Notes under the pieces: generated by a model
Databases searched by the model: none
Told to the model about the DNA's origin: nothing
What the model saw: only the letters and a program-made list of their open reading frames with translations
Source of the DNA: an uncultured Bacilli bacterium
Lineage (GTDB): Bacteria; Bacillota_I; Bacilli_A; RF39; UBA660
Length of the DNA stretch: 64,000 bases
NCBI GenBank assembly: GCA_910587725.1
Contig: CAJUNG010000001.1
Span: 34,616-98,615, forward strand
Direction: 5' to 3'
Position numbers and translations under genes: made by a program
Part shown: piece by piece, positions 41,043 to 53,104 of the stretch
Numbering within the stretch: position 1 is the stretch's first letter
How the letters are laid out: each line of letters starts with the position of its first letter

Positions 41043-41060
41043 TTCCCATCGTCCGCTCCA
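41043..41060 (+). repeat. attR core (18 bp)
   Basis: Exact copy of TTCCCATCGTCCGCTCCA. An inverted repeat ATGGGAAA / TTTCCCAT spans its left edge (from 41023). Its last six bases GCTCCA also mark the left end of element 1. Confidence 0.92.
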
Positions 41061-41107
41061 GAGAAGAATCTGCTCGAACTTTTATAGTTTAGAGCATAAA
41101 GATAAAT

Positions 41108-41136
41108 ATCAATTCTAGAAATGGAATTGATTTTTT
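41108..41136 (+). terminator. Leader hairpin of element 1
   Basis: ATCAATTC / GAATTGAT with T6. A related hairpin (ATCAATCC / GGGTTGAT) precedes the small gene of element 4 at 62933, within a 22-nt conserved left-end block (around CTGCTCGAACTTTTATAG). Confidence 0.75.
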
Positions 41137-41166
41137 GTTGTGAAAAGAAAGTGAGGAGATTCTTTA

Positions 41167-41442
41167 ATGGTTAATATTATTAAACAAGAAATTGAAATTG
41201 ATAGTGCTTTAAAGCATAAAATAGAATTCATATGTAGTTTTTGCAATACTATGCCTACTATTCATAATGGAAGTATTAGAACAATAGAACACACAAATCT
41301 CACCTATATTGAACCTCATAGAGTTATTATAAATGGAATTACTTATCTAGCATTTAATTATGAGCCAAATATTTATGTAGAAAATTTAAGTAACCCTATT
41401 CCATTAAGTAATTTAGAAGAATATATTAAGTCATTAAATTAA
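41167..41442 (+). CDS. Uncharacterised 91-aa protein preceding recombinase (element 1)
   Basis: GTGAGGAG lies upstream of the ATG. Core motif NGSIRTIEHTNLTYIEPHRV and a C-terminal LSNLEEYIKSLN; FICSFC forms a CxxC. Close relative at 62999 (about half identical) and distant relatives at 49382 and 58492; all share TNL-x2-3-EP. Always the first gene of an element and about 200-700 bp before the recombinase. A recombination directionality factor or regulator is my inference. Confidence 0.75.
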   Translation: MVNIIKQEIEIDSALKHKIEFICSFCNTMPTIHNGSIRTIEHTNLTYIEPHRVIINGITYLAFNYEPNIYVENLSNPIPLSNLEEYIKSLN

Positions 41443-41647
41443 ATATGAAATTTAAAAATCATTCCATTTCTACAATTTATTATTGATTTCCTAAAGTGTT
41501 TTCAAAAGATTAAAAGATAGAATTGCATGATTTTTGCAACAATTTTGCATCTTTTCTTCCTATTTTTTACACGAAATTTGCACGATTTTTGCCTAGACTT
41601 TGCCTATCGCTAATGATAATATAGTATCGTACTGGAATAAAATTAAT

Positions 41648-41707
41648 TTACAGTACCACTTACAGAGTGAATTACAGTATGATTTACCGAGTAATTTACA
41701 GAGCAAA
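41648..41707 (+). repeat. Five 12-bp tandem units (TTACAG period 12)
   Basis: TTACAG (TTACCG once) starts at 41648, 41660, 41672, 41684 and 41696, exactly every 12 bp. They lie in the roughly 700-bp stretch between the small gene and the recombinase, which otherwise holds no credible gene. A TTG-led frame (41600-41797) reads them as LQxx repeats but has no ribosome binding site. Confidence 0.75.
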
Positions 41708-41789
41708 GTATCTAGCCAGTTACATAGACTATGTGATAATATAATAATGTATTGGTATCATTATGAAGTTTGGGTGAACTATCTAAATA

Positions 41790-41858
41790 CAATTTAGTGT
41801 ACTATTTGAAGTCAATTTAGTTTACTTTTCGACTACTAAAAAAATACAATTTAGTTTA
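41790..41858 (+). repeat. Three CAATTTAGTNTA direct repeats
   Basis: Copies at 41790-41801, 41813-41824 and 41847-41858, upstream of the recombinase promoter. Likely protein-binding sites. Confidence 0.65.
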
Positions 41859-41995
41859 TTGTTCAAAGACTATTGAGTATGTTAATATGGTATTGTAGTT
41901 AATAATAGTGTTTTACTTGTATTTGATTTTGGGAAGAAAAACTACTAGTTAAATTATCAGTGATTTTACCAGTAAAACTACTATATTTTTTGGTA

Positions 41996-42023
41996 TTGAC
42001 TACATCAATAATGCTGATACAAT
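41996..42023 (+). promoter_or_regulatory. Promoter of recombinase 1
   Basis: TTGACT, 16 bp, TACAAT, about 120 bp upstream of the recombinase start. Confidence 0.65.
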
Positions 42024-42080
42024 AGTATATGCTAGGAATAAGTAGCGAAGAAAATTTATCTTTAAATAATCAATTTTTTG

Positions 42081-42110
42081 AAACACAAGGGAAAATCTCT
42101 TGTGTTTTTT
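42081..42110 (+). terminator. Attenuator-like hairpin before recombinase 1
   Basis: AAACACAAG / CTTGTGTTT, 9-nt loop, T6 between promoter and gene. Nearly the same hairpin (AACACAAG / CTTGTGTT) precedes recombinase 2 at 49846. Confidence 0.75.
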
Positions 42111-42125
42111 CGTATTCAAAAATAA

Positions 42126-44009
<1,884 letters not shown>

Positions 44010-44054
44010 TAATTCATAGTTTTTTGTTTACTTTTTTCTAAAAAAAGTAATAAC

Positions 44055-44322
44055 AAACGTGGCACGTTTCAGTTTGCTTTAGCAAATGAAAGTGGCGATA
44101 GTTTGTAGAAAAAATTGTGAGAGATTTCACTTACAAAGTTTGTGGAATCACGAATAATTTTCATAGATAAAATTGAAAGTTGTACTTTCTATTTTATCCA
44201 AGCCTTATGTAGTTTTATTTCATTACGATAGTTTTGAAATATTACGAAATAAGGCTAACGGATTCTAAGGTGGTAAACCTTAGCTCCCATGTTTTGATGC
44301 TCGCGTCAAAACATATAGGGAG
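44055..44322 (+). other. Cluster of inverted repeats, candidate oriT of element 1
   Basis: The 350 bp between recombinase and mob gene holds no gene but at least five dyads: AAACGT-GGC-ACGTTT (44055-44069), TTTGCT / AGCAAA (44073-44086), 15-bp arms with one mismatch at 44166-44198, CTAAGG / CCTTAG (44265-44283) and a 17-bp arm hairpin at 44284-44322. Placed just upstream of a Mob/Pre relaxase, this is where a transfer origin is expected. Confidence 0.5.
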
Positions 44323-44359
44323 TTAGAAATTTTGTCGTGGTTTCCTATCTACTCTATGA

Positions 44360-45784
44360 GCATTTAGAAAACCTCAAAATGATATTAGAAAAGAAAGTGA
44401 TATTATACAAAAATTAGCATATTCATTTCATATTGGAAATGATAAAAATAAAAGTAAAAGATCTAGAAAAACTATTAAAAATGGTGTTGTTGCTGATAAA
44501 GTTTTTAATAATAATGCAATTCAAAATGCACAACAATTATCACGAGTTGATAAACATAATTTAAGAAAATACGATGATAACGAAAATGCAATTGAACTCA
44601 TTTGTGGAACGAATAATCTTTATGAAGATGTGAAAAAATTATATGTAGAAGAATTTGATGCAGCAAGACTTGAATACAATGAAAAACAAACACGAAATGA
44701 TAGAAAAATTGAAGATTATTTTTCTCATATTTCTAATAATGATAAAAATGATTTGGCAGTTGAAATAATTATTGAACTTGGTAATATGGAATTTTGGAAA
44801 GATAAAGATGAAACATATAAAAGAAAAATGACAGAAGTTTTTAAAGAACAAATTAGAGATTTAGAAAAAATTATTCCATCTTTTAAAGTAGCAAATGCAG
44901 TTGTGCATTATGATGAAGCTAGTCCTCATTTACATATTGTTGGTGTTCCCGTTAAAGATGGAAATAAAAATGGTATGAAAAAACAAGTTGGTAAATCTAC
45001 TATATTTACAAAAGAATCATTAAGAGAAATTCAAGATACTATAAGAGTATATTGTAAAGAATCATTTAATAAAATCTATCAAACCAATATTGAATTATTA
45101 GAAAAAATAGAAGGTAGAAATGAGGATATTGAATCTAAAAATATGAGTAAGCAATATGATTATCTAAAAAAACAAGCTGATAAAAATAGACAAAGGTTAG
45201 AAAAAGTAAATCACCAAACTGAATTTACTCTTTCAAAATCTAAAGAGGTAAAAGAAATTATTTCTAATTTAAAGCCAACTAAAATTACTAAAAATAATTT
45301 TATTATTAATGAGGAAGAAATAAATGTTATTCATAATTACATTGAAAATGTTGATAAAAATGTAAGTGATATAAAAAGTGTAAATGATTTAACTTCACTT
45401 ATGGAAGATTTTGAACAAGATTTAAAAACTCACGATAAAGAAGTTAATGATTTAAAAGTAATGGTAGACAATCAATCAAAAAAAATTAAAATTCTTGAAA
45501 AACAGAATATCACTAAACAAGATAAAATTGCAGAGCAACGTGAAGAAATCAAAGATTTAGAAAAAGAAATTTCAAGATTAGAAAAAATAATTCAAGCATG
45601 GCAACAATTATGGCAAAGAATACGAGATTTCTTTCAAGATAAATTTTTTAGTTCAAAATATGAAGATAAAATTTATGAACAAGTTCTTGATGAAATGTTA
45701 GAAGAAGAAATTTTAGACAATGAGGATATGGATTATATTCAAAATAATTATTATTCAAATGAAAAAGATAGTTTAGAACGTTAG
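44360..45784 (+). CDS. Mob/Pre (MobV-type) relaxase with damaged or unusual 5' end
   Basis: Coding sequence FRKPQNDIRKESDIIQKLAY, NAIELICGTNNLYEDVKKLY and the relaxase motif VVHYDEASPHLHIVGVPV, followed by a long coiled coil. Nicks DNA at oriT for mobilisation. No ATG/GTG/TTG occurs in frame until GTG 44630, well inside the conserved domain. ATG 44356 (MSI then stop) lies one frame away and the family start would be MS-x-FR; a 1-2 nt indel after the start codon would explain it. Possibly inactive. Confidence 0.7.
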   Translation, partial: AFRKPQNDIRKESDIIQKLAYSFHIGNDKNKSKRSRKTIKNGVVADKVFNNNAIQNAQQLSRVDKHNLRKYDDNENAIELICGTNNLYEDVKKLYVEEFDAARLEYNEKQTRNDRKIEDYFSHISNNDKNDLAVEIIIELGNMEFWKDKDETYKRKMTEVFKEQIRDLEKIIPSFKVANAVVHYDEASPHLHIVGVPVKDGNKNGMKKQVGKSTIFTKESLREIQDTIRVYCKESFNKIYQTNIELLEKIEGRNEDIESKNMSKQYDYLKKQADKNRQRLEKVNHQTEFTLSKSKEVKEIISNLKPTKITKNNFIINEEEINVIHNYIENVDKNVSDIKSVNDLTSLMEDFEQDLKTHDKEVNDLKVMVDNQSKKIKILEKQNITKQDKIAEQREEIKDLEKEISRLEKIIQAWQQLWQRIRDFFQDKFFSSKYEDKIYEQVLDEMLEEEILDNEDMDYIQNNYYSNEKDSLER

Positions 45785-45801
45785 ACTCTAAACTATCAAA
45801 A

Positions 45802-47511
45802 TTATTTTTTAATCAAATCATATTTCTGCTCAAATGCTTTTATATATCTTTTTCGCATAGCAGGTAGAATTTGAGATGATGTTTCAATAGAAACATCATT
45901 CAATTCTATATTAGAAGTATCAAGTAAAAGCATAGAATCAACACTTTCAGAAAATAAACCTTGTAAAGCATTTAAACAATTATTATACTCTTCTATATTT
46001 TCTTGATTTAAGAAGTTCCTTTTTTCTAAAGCTAAACTAGATACATAATCTCTTTTTAATGAAACCATTGGATCAGCATATGTGATAAGGAGAAAGTCAA
46101 TGAGTTCCTTTGAAATTGCTTTATATTTATCTCTAGCATTAAAATATTGTTCCTCTGGCATATCGCCTCTAGCATATCTTCTATAATTCCAAATTTGTCT
46201 ATCATTAATTGATCTATCAATTAATATAATATCTTTGTTAGATTCAAGAGAACCTTGTAATTGTTTATAGACTTCATCTATAATTGCAATGTTTCCATCA
46301 CCTAAATTCATTTGATCAAATTTCTTTTTTAAATTTTCTTTATAATATTTTGATGTTGTAAATTCTTCAATTAATTCTACATTAAATCCACCTTTTTTAA
46401 AGAAATCATATAAATTGTTGATTGTAGTTGTTTTTCCTGTTCTGGGTGTACCACTAAATTCAATAACAAAGGGCTTAGGCAGTGAGCATAATGATTTTAA
46501 TCTTTGTAATTCTATTTTCATAGCATGTAACTGTTTTAATTTTGCATAATAATCTAAATTATCAACAAAAATAGTATCTCTTAAAAATAAATCTTCTTTT
46601 TTATAGAACACTTTATCTAGTATATCCTTTAACCTCATAAAAATAGGTAAATCTTTATCTTCTCCTGCTATTAAACTTTCATAAATACTTGTATAATACC
46701 ATATTTGCTGTTCTTCACCTCTTTTAAATGCTGAAAAGTCTCTTTCTCCACTCTTTTCAAACTTCAAAAATAAATCTTCTAAATTGTTAATCTTATCTGC
46801 ACAAATAACTAATTTATTTCGTAAAGGTAATTTTTTAGTCTCTTCAATTGTATGCTTTTTTCTTTCTTCCCAAGATAGAGATTTATCTGGTTCAGAAGTA
46901 CCCATAACCAAAGAAGCAATATCACTACCAAACTCTTTTTCTATATCTTCAATTGTGTATTTTGTATCTTCTACAACATCATGCAAGTATCCAGCTGCTA
47001 CAACATTATCATCATATCCAAATGATTCTAATAACTGACCTACACCAATTGGATGCATAATCATAGGTTTATCTGGTTCACTTTTTCTAACTTGTCCCAT
47101 ATGTGCTCTTATAGCGAACAATTTTGCTTTTTCTTTAGTATCCATAATATCATTTACCTCCATATACTTAACCCCAAAAATATATTTATCCTTTAATAAC
47201 TCTTTAACATCATTTTTAAACTTATCAAATTCTTCATTAGCACACCACATTTTTGCATAACCACAAACTCCAAATTTTTTACTGATATATTTATATGCAC
47301 GAGTAATCATTTGACTTAAATCTAACTCTGGGTAATGTTTAGTTGTATAAGCATGTGTTCTTTTCAAAGAAGATATAATATCGACATTTCTATCAGCAGA
47401 AGAAATTATTTTTCCATAATTGCTTCTAGGTTCATACTCTAAACTTGCTCTATGATCTTCTACTGCTTCTTTTATAATCTTTCTTTGTTCATCATTAAAA
47501 AATTCTTTCAT
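45802..47511 (-). CDS. HD-domain fragment + RelA/MESH1-like HD_4 domain + P-loop kinase fusion
   Basis: 569 residues. About 1-105 is the C-terminal part of an HD hydrolase (VEDHRASLEYEPRSNYGKII, SSADRN) whose N-terminal part is the coupled upstream gene. About 110-260 is an HD_4/MESH1-like hydrolase (RAHMGQVRKSEPDKPMIMHP, GYLHDVVEDT, CADKINNL). About 345-560 is a P-loop kinase (SGTPRTGKTTT, IIDEVYKQ, ILIDRSINDRQIW), thymidylate/deoxynucleoside-kinase-like. Suggests processing of nucleotides or alarmones. Cargo of element 1. Confidence 0.7.
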   Translation of the reverse strand: MKEFFNDEQRKIIKEAVEDHRASLEYEPRSNYGKIISSADRNVDIISSLKRTHAYTTKHYPELDLSQMITRAYKYISKKFGVCGYAKMWCANEEFDKFKNDVKELLKDKYIFGVKYMEVNDIMDTKEKAKLFAIRAHMGQVRKSEPDKPMIMHPIGVGQLLESFGYDDNVVAAGYLHDVVEDTKYTIEDIEKEFGSDIASLVMGTSEPDKSLSWEERKKHTIEETKKLPLRNKLVICADKINNLEDLFLKFEKSGERDFSAFKRGEEQQIWYYTSIYESLIAGEDKDLPIFMRLKDILDKVFYKKEDLFLRDTIFVDNLDYYAKLKQLHAMKIELQRLKSLCSLPKPFVIEFSGTPRTGKTTTINNLYDFFKKGGFNVELIEEFTTSKYYKENLKKKFDQMNLGDGNIAIIDEVYKQLQGSLESNKDIILIDRSINDRQIWNYRRYARGDMPEEQYFNARDKYKAISKELIDFLLITYADPMVSLKRDYVSSLALEKRNFLNQENIEEYNNCLNALQGLFSESVDSMLLLDTSNIELNDVSIETSSQILPAMRKRYIKAFEQKYDLIKK

Positions 47512-47765
47512 CTCTCATTTTCATAAAATAATTTAGCTGATAAAACTTCATGGTTGTCTTTATCAATGTGATGTGCCAAATCGTGAAAAGATGCTATTGC
47601 ATAAATCATATTTAAATCAATATTCTCAAACTGATTAGCAAATTCAAAACTTCTTTTAATTACATACTTTATATGTTCAATTCCATGTCCTGAATCATTT
47701 TTATCATATATTGGATATATCTTTTCTTCAATATACTGTTGTAATTGTTTGTTTATCTCCTTCAT
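47508..47765 (-). CDS. HD-domain N-terminal half, ATGA-coupled to the fusion gene
   Basis: 85 residues with DSGHGIEHIKYVIKRSFEFA and ASFHDLAHHID, the H...HD half of an HD phosphohydrolase. Ends ENER at a TGA that overlaps the ATG of the next gene (ATGA). The next product begins MKEFFNDEQRKIIKEAVEDH, the normal continuation, so one enzyme is split into two coupled chains, or a frameshift has broken a single gene. GAGGAGGTTTTAGATA upstream. Confidence 0.75.
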   Translation of the reverse strand: MKEINKQLQQYIEEKIYPIYDKNDSGHGIEHIKYVIKRSFEFANQFENIDLNMIYAIASFHDLAHHIDKDNHEVLSAKLFYENER

Positions 47766-47790
47766 TATCTAAAACCTCCTCGTATATTAT

Positions 47791-48315
47791 TTATAATTCA
47801 TACTCCTTTATTTCACAATTCTTTAATCCTCTATTTAAAAACATTCCATCTTGTATTCCTTCAAAATAGCCACTAAATGCCTTTGATACTCCACTGTGAG
47901 CAACTATTAAAACACTTTTATAATCTTTAGTTTTCAACTCATCTAGAAAAGCATAAACTCTTTTAAAAAAGTCTTGAATATTTTCATTAATTCCATATTG
48001 GATATTACTATTATAATTCCAATATTCCTCTCTATTGGTAACTTCAAGTGGTTGTCCACTTAACGTTCCACAGCTTCTTTCCCTTAATCTTTCATCTGTA
48101 ATTATACTGCTATCATAATTAGTAAGAATACATTCTGTATGTGTTGCTCTCAATAAAGGCGAAGAAATAACAATATCAAAATGGAGATTTTTAATTTTAT
48201 CTTTTAATTCTTCTGCTTGTTGTATTCCCAATTCAGTTAGATCTTCATCTGCTGTATTATACTGTCCCAAAGCATTATGTGGTACTTGTCCATGTCTTAC
48301 TATATATACTTTCAT
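47791..48315 (-). CDS. Histidine phosphatase family protein
   Basis: 174 residues with YIVRHGQVPHNALGQYN (RHG, phosphohistidine), LTELGIQQAEELKD, ISSPLLRATHTEC and IVAHSGVSKAFSGYF (second catalytic His). Phosphoglycerate-mutase-like phosphatase of unknown substrate. ATG 48315 with GAGGTGTGATTCAA. Second gene of the cargo operon. Confidence 0.88.
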   Translation of the reverse strand: MKVYIVRHGQVPHNALGQYNTADEDLTELGIQQAEELKDKIKNLHFDIVISSPLLRATHTECILTNYDSSIITDERLRERSCGTLSGQPLEVTNREEYWNYNSNIQYGINENIQDFFKRVYAFLDELKTKDYKSVLIVAHSGVSKAFSGYFEGIQDGMFLNRGLKNCEIKEYEL

Positions 48316-48335
48316 TTGAATCACACCTCAATAAC

Positions 48336-49097
48336 TTAACTTTCATTTTTATTTCTAATAGCATTCAACAATAATTCACATATAGTTATGCCATAATTAA
48401 TTAAAAATTCTTTCTGATTTTTACTAATTTTTTCTCTTTCTTTTATTGAATCTTCAGAGCCATGTCTAAAGCAGTGTATTAATTTTCTGTATTTAATTAC
48501 TGAATCATTTGAAATAAAATCAAAAGATTCATTTTTATAATCAATATCTGCCCATTTATTATTAATTTTTAATATATTTTCTATTACATTATTAATTTCT
48601 TCTAATTTTTCATCTTCTGACATTAAAATAAAATCAGCATTTCTATTTGATATTTTTTTAAATAGTTGGTTTAAGTTATCACTAACTTTTATATTTGTAT
48701 TATCTTTTTTTGAAAATTTCAAATTATTTGCTACATTTCTTCTTGTAGCCCAAGCAACCTCTCTAGGGCTATTTCCCTGCGCTAAAATATATTCCCTTAT
48801 TTCTAATGAGAAATCTACAACATTTGTTGGTCGTTCTAGGAAATTAGGAAATTGTTCTATATAGTAATTTTCATTATTTAGATAAAAACAAATCATTATA
48901 AATTCCATATTAACTGGTTCAGGGTAATCATTTGAAGGGTATGTTAAAACTTTAAATCTATTTATTAGTTCTTTTTCATCATAATATTTAAAATCCTCAT
49001 TAAAAACAAAGTATGTTTCTATATCATTATTAAAAGTAAAATAATAAAAACTATTTTGATTAATATTCTTTTGATAATATTCATAAGTATTTATCAT
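48336..49097 (-). CDS. Uncharacterised protein, first gene of the element 1 cargo operon (253 aa)
   Basis: ATG 49097 has AGAGGTGATTCTAAC upstream; the extension to 49295 has no start signal and crosses the GCTCCA boundary. Features: QFPNFLERPTNVVDFSLEIR, NSPREVAWATRRNVANNLKF and a helical C-terminus ending in LINYGITICELLLNAIRNK. I recognise no family. Leads a four-gene operon (20-25 bp gaps) with a phosphatase, an HD hydrolase and a kinase fusion. Confidence 0.65.
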   Translation of the reverse strand: MINTYEYYQKNINQNSFYYFTFNNDIETYFVFNEDFKYYDEKELINRFKVLTYPSNDYPEPVNMEFIMICFYLNNENYYIEQFPNFLERPTNVVDFSLEIREYILAQGNSPREVAWATRRNVANNLKFSKKDNTNIKVSDNLNQLFKKISNRNADFILMSEDEKLEEINNVIENILKINNKWADIDYKNESFDFISNDSVIKYRKLIHCFRHGSEDSIKEREKISKNQKEFLINYGITICELLLNAIRNKNES

Positions 49098-49289
49098 GTT
49101 AGAATCACCTCTAGCAACTTTTTCAATAAATATTATAACATTAAATACTGGATTTTTTAGTAGAATTTCACTTAAATTGATTGAATTTATCATAATTTGT
49201 GGTATATTATTAATAGATTTGATATTTATCAATCTTACTTTTGAGCAAGAGTTCGAAATAGGCTCTATTGTCGCTCCATTGAGAGAATT

Positions 49290-49313
49290 ACTCACACCCT
49301 CGTGTGAGTTTTA
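49290..49313 (+). terminator. Leader hairpin of element 2
   Basis: Perfect ACTCACAC / GTGTGAGT stem with a 4-nt loop and TTTTAT, 12 bp after GCTCCA. Confidence 0.7.
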
Positions 49314-49381
49314 TATTACAAATTTATCCTATGTCACTCGTTGATATGGGATTTTTTCATGTTTGAAAGGAGGTTTCGCAA

Positions 49382-49663
49382 ATGAAAATAACCATAGAAC
49401 CTTTAGAATTTCCTTTATGTGTGAAAGAAAAACTTATGAAAATACCTAAAATATCAAAACTACATATTGAATTTGTAAATGGGAAGAACATTCATTTTGA
49501 TAAAACTAATCTTTCAATCAATGAACCACATAAAATTATTATTAGTAATGAAGAATCTTGTATAATCATACTATCTTATCCAAATGATAATAATTTATAT
49601 TTGAAAGATAGTTTAGAAATTATTATTATATCTAAATTGTCGGAGATTATTTTAAATATGTAA
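49382..49663 (+). CDS. Uncharacterised 93-aa protein preceding recombinase (element 2)
   Basis: Strong AAAGGAGG before the ATG region. Shares the core NGKNIHFDKTNLSINEPHKI and following strands with the proteins at 41167 and 62999, but lacks their CxxC. First gene of element 2. Function unknown; see the family discussion under findings. Confidence 0.72.
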   Translation: MKITIEPLEFPLCVKEKLMKIPKISKLHIEFVNGKNIHFDKTNLSINEPHKIIISNEESCIIILSYPNDNNLYLKDSLEIIIISKLSEIILNM

Positions 49664-49740
49664 AAATTAAAAATTTTTGAATTTTTTTAAAATTTTATTT
49701 ATCCCTTTGTTTATAAGGGAAAAATGACAATTTTAACTGA

Positions 49741-51639
<1,899 letters not shown>

Positions 51640-51674
51640 GTATGGTAAAATATTAGTAATCGGAGGAACTAATC

Positions 51675-52124
51675 ATGAATAATTTAATAATTGAAAAATT
51701 ACAAAAATCAGACTTGAGAGAAGCAATTTCTATATACGATAGTAATCATGATTTAAAAACAAACTATGAAAAACTATTTCAAGAATATGATAAAATTTAC
51801 AATAATCCAGATTATCTTAATATTGTAGTAAAACTTGATGGTAAAATAGTTGGGATGGCTACTATTGTAATTAATCGTGATATTGTAGAAGAATTGCATC
51901 CCTTCTTAACGGTTTGGAATTTAGGAGTTCATAAAGATTATAGGAGGAAAAAAATAGGAACAGCAATGCTAGAGTATATTTATACTTATGCAAAAAATCT
52001 AGGATGTGATTTCATTTCTTTAATTGCTGAAAAAGATAATATTATAGGCCAAAAATTTTATGAAAGTTTAGGATATGAAAAAGAAGTGGGTTATGTAAAA
52101 CTAATTAACAAACAAAATTGGTAA
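51675..52124 (+). CDS. GNAT-family N-acetyltransferase
   Basis: 149 residues with WNLGVHKDYRRKKIGTAMLE (acetyl-CoA loop R-x-x-G-x-G/A variant) and GQKFYESLGYEKEVGYVKL. Substrate unknown. ATCGGAGGAAC precedes the ATG. First of three overlapping genes with an NTF2-like and a peptidase-like protein; such sets often detoxify a compound. Confidence 0.87.
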   Translation: MNNLIIEKLQKSDLREAISIYDSNHDLKTNYEKLFQEYDKIYNNPDYLNIVVKLDGKIVGMATIVINRDIVEELHPFLTVWNLGVHKDYRRKKIGTAMLEYIYTYAKNLGCDFISLIAEKDNIIGQKFYESLGYEKEVGYVKLINKQNW

Positions 52125-52144
52125 TTGAAAGTGAGAATAAAAAT

Positions 52145-52489
52145 ATGGACAAACAATTTGTAGAAGAATGGTTAAATAAATTAAAGGATTACTGGTTTAA
52201 TAAAGATATTGATAATGCTGTTTCACTATTTAAAAGCACTACATTTTATCAAGAAACACCTTTTATGAAGCCTTATACAAATTTAGAAGAAATTAATGAG
52301 GAATGGCAACATGTTAAAAATGAAAATATTCAAAATATTGAAATAAAACTTTTAGCAATTGACGGATATACAGTAATCGCGCAATGGATTTTAAAACAAA
52401 ATGACATGAATTTTGATGGTATCTATGAAATTAAATTTAATGAAAATATGGAATGTATTTACTTCAAAAGTTGGGAGATGAAAAAATGA
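52145..52489 (+). CDS. NTF2/SnoaL-like protein (114 aa)
   Basis: The pattern FVEEWLNKLKDYWFNKDIDN, then FYQETPFMKPYTNLEEINEE and IAQWILKQNDMNFDGIYEIK, is that of the cone-shaped NTF2-like fold. Overlaps the next gene by 4 bp. Could bind or hydrolyse a small molecule. ATG 52145 chosen over the 52118 frame that overlaps the GNAT gene. Confidence 0.7.
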   Translation: MDKQFVEEWLNKLKDYWFNKDIDNAVSLFKSTTFYQETPFMKPYTNLEEINEEWQHVKNENIQNIEIKLLAIDGYTVIAQWILKQNDMNFDGIYEIKFNENMECIYFKSWEMKK

Positions 52490-53082
52490 AAATATTATTA
52501 TCTAGTAACAAACAAATCATAAAAAGATTCTTAGAAGAAAATTCTAAAATCGGATTTATACCTACTGCATCAGAGTTGGATAATGATAGATGGTATATGG
52601 AGAAAGATAAAAAAGATCTAATAGATATGAAATATAATATTATTAACATTGAAATTACGAGTGAAGACAAGGAAGAAATTTTAAAGAAATTGAATAGTGT
52701 TGATGCTATATTTGTTGCTGGTGGAAACTGTTTTTATCTATTGCAACAATTAAAACAAAAAGATATTATTCAAGAATTAATAGAATTTGCCAATAATAAA
52801 CTTTATATTGGTTCAAGTGCAGGTTCATGTATTGCCTGCCCCTCAATTGAATATGTTAGTAAATTAGATGATAAAGAAGATGCTCCATTATTAAACGATT
52901 ATCATGCAATGAATTTAATAGATAAATATATATTACCCCATTACAATAGTGATGAAGAATATACAAAACTAATTAATGAAATTATTAAAGATAATCCTAA
53001 CTTACAATTTATAACATTAACTAATGAGCAAGCAATTATAGTAAATGAGCGAAATGATTATGAAATTATAGATACAGAATAA
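52486..53082 (+). CDS. Peptidase S51-like protein
   Basis: 198 residues. AIFVAGGNCFYLLQQLKQK and YIGSSAGSCIACP carry the nucleophile elbow of the S51/class-I glutamine-amidotransferase-like fold (Ser in GSSAGS); DKYILPHYNSDEEY supplies the His region. Alpha-aspartyl dipeptidase-like. ATGA overlap with the preceding gene. Confidence 0.83.
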   Translation: MKILLSSNKQIIKRFLEENSKIGFIPTASELDNDRWYMEKDKKDLIDMKYNIINIEITSEDKEEILKKLNSVDAIFVAGGNCFYLLQQLKQKDIIQELIEFANNKLYIGSSAGSCIACPSIEYVSKLDDKEDAPLLNDYHAMNLIDKYILPHYNSDEEYTKLINEIIKDNPNLQFITLTNEQAIIVNERNDYEIIDTE

Positions 53083-53104
53083 AAGTTTTTCTTTATTAAA
53101 TTTT

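Larger units (their letters stand above)
5858..41060 (+). mobile_element. Complete siphovirus-type prophage, about 35.2 kb, in tRNA-Gly
   Basis: It is bounded by identical 18-bp att cores. All modules expected of a functional temperate siphovirus are present in normal order: tyrosine integrase, repressor/Cro switch, DnaD-like/DUF6291 and RecT replication-recombination genes, RinA/ArpU-like regulator, terminases, portal, capsid, tail chaperones with -1 frameshift, tape measure, tail tip, holin and amidase. Both ends carry paired AGGTACT direct repeats with 11-bp period, likely integrase arm sites. Only one gene (17646-17913) looks frameshifted, so the prophage may be inducible. Confidence 0.95.

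Noticed and set aside
41600..41797. 65-codon frame over the 12-bp repeats
   Set aside because: TTG start without a ribosome binding site; regularity is at DNA level.
41600..42000. CRISPR array
   Set aside because: The units are 12 bp with no spacers of regular length and no cas genes anywhere in the window.
49098..49295. N-terminal extension of the 253-aa - strand gene
   Set aside because: A clear ribosome binding site supports ATG 49097, and the extension crosses the element boundary.
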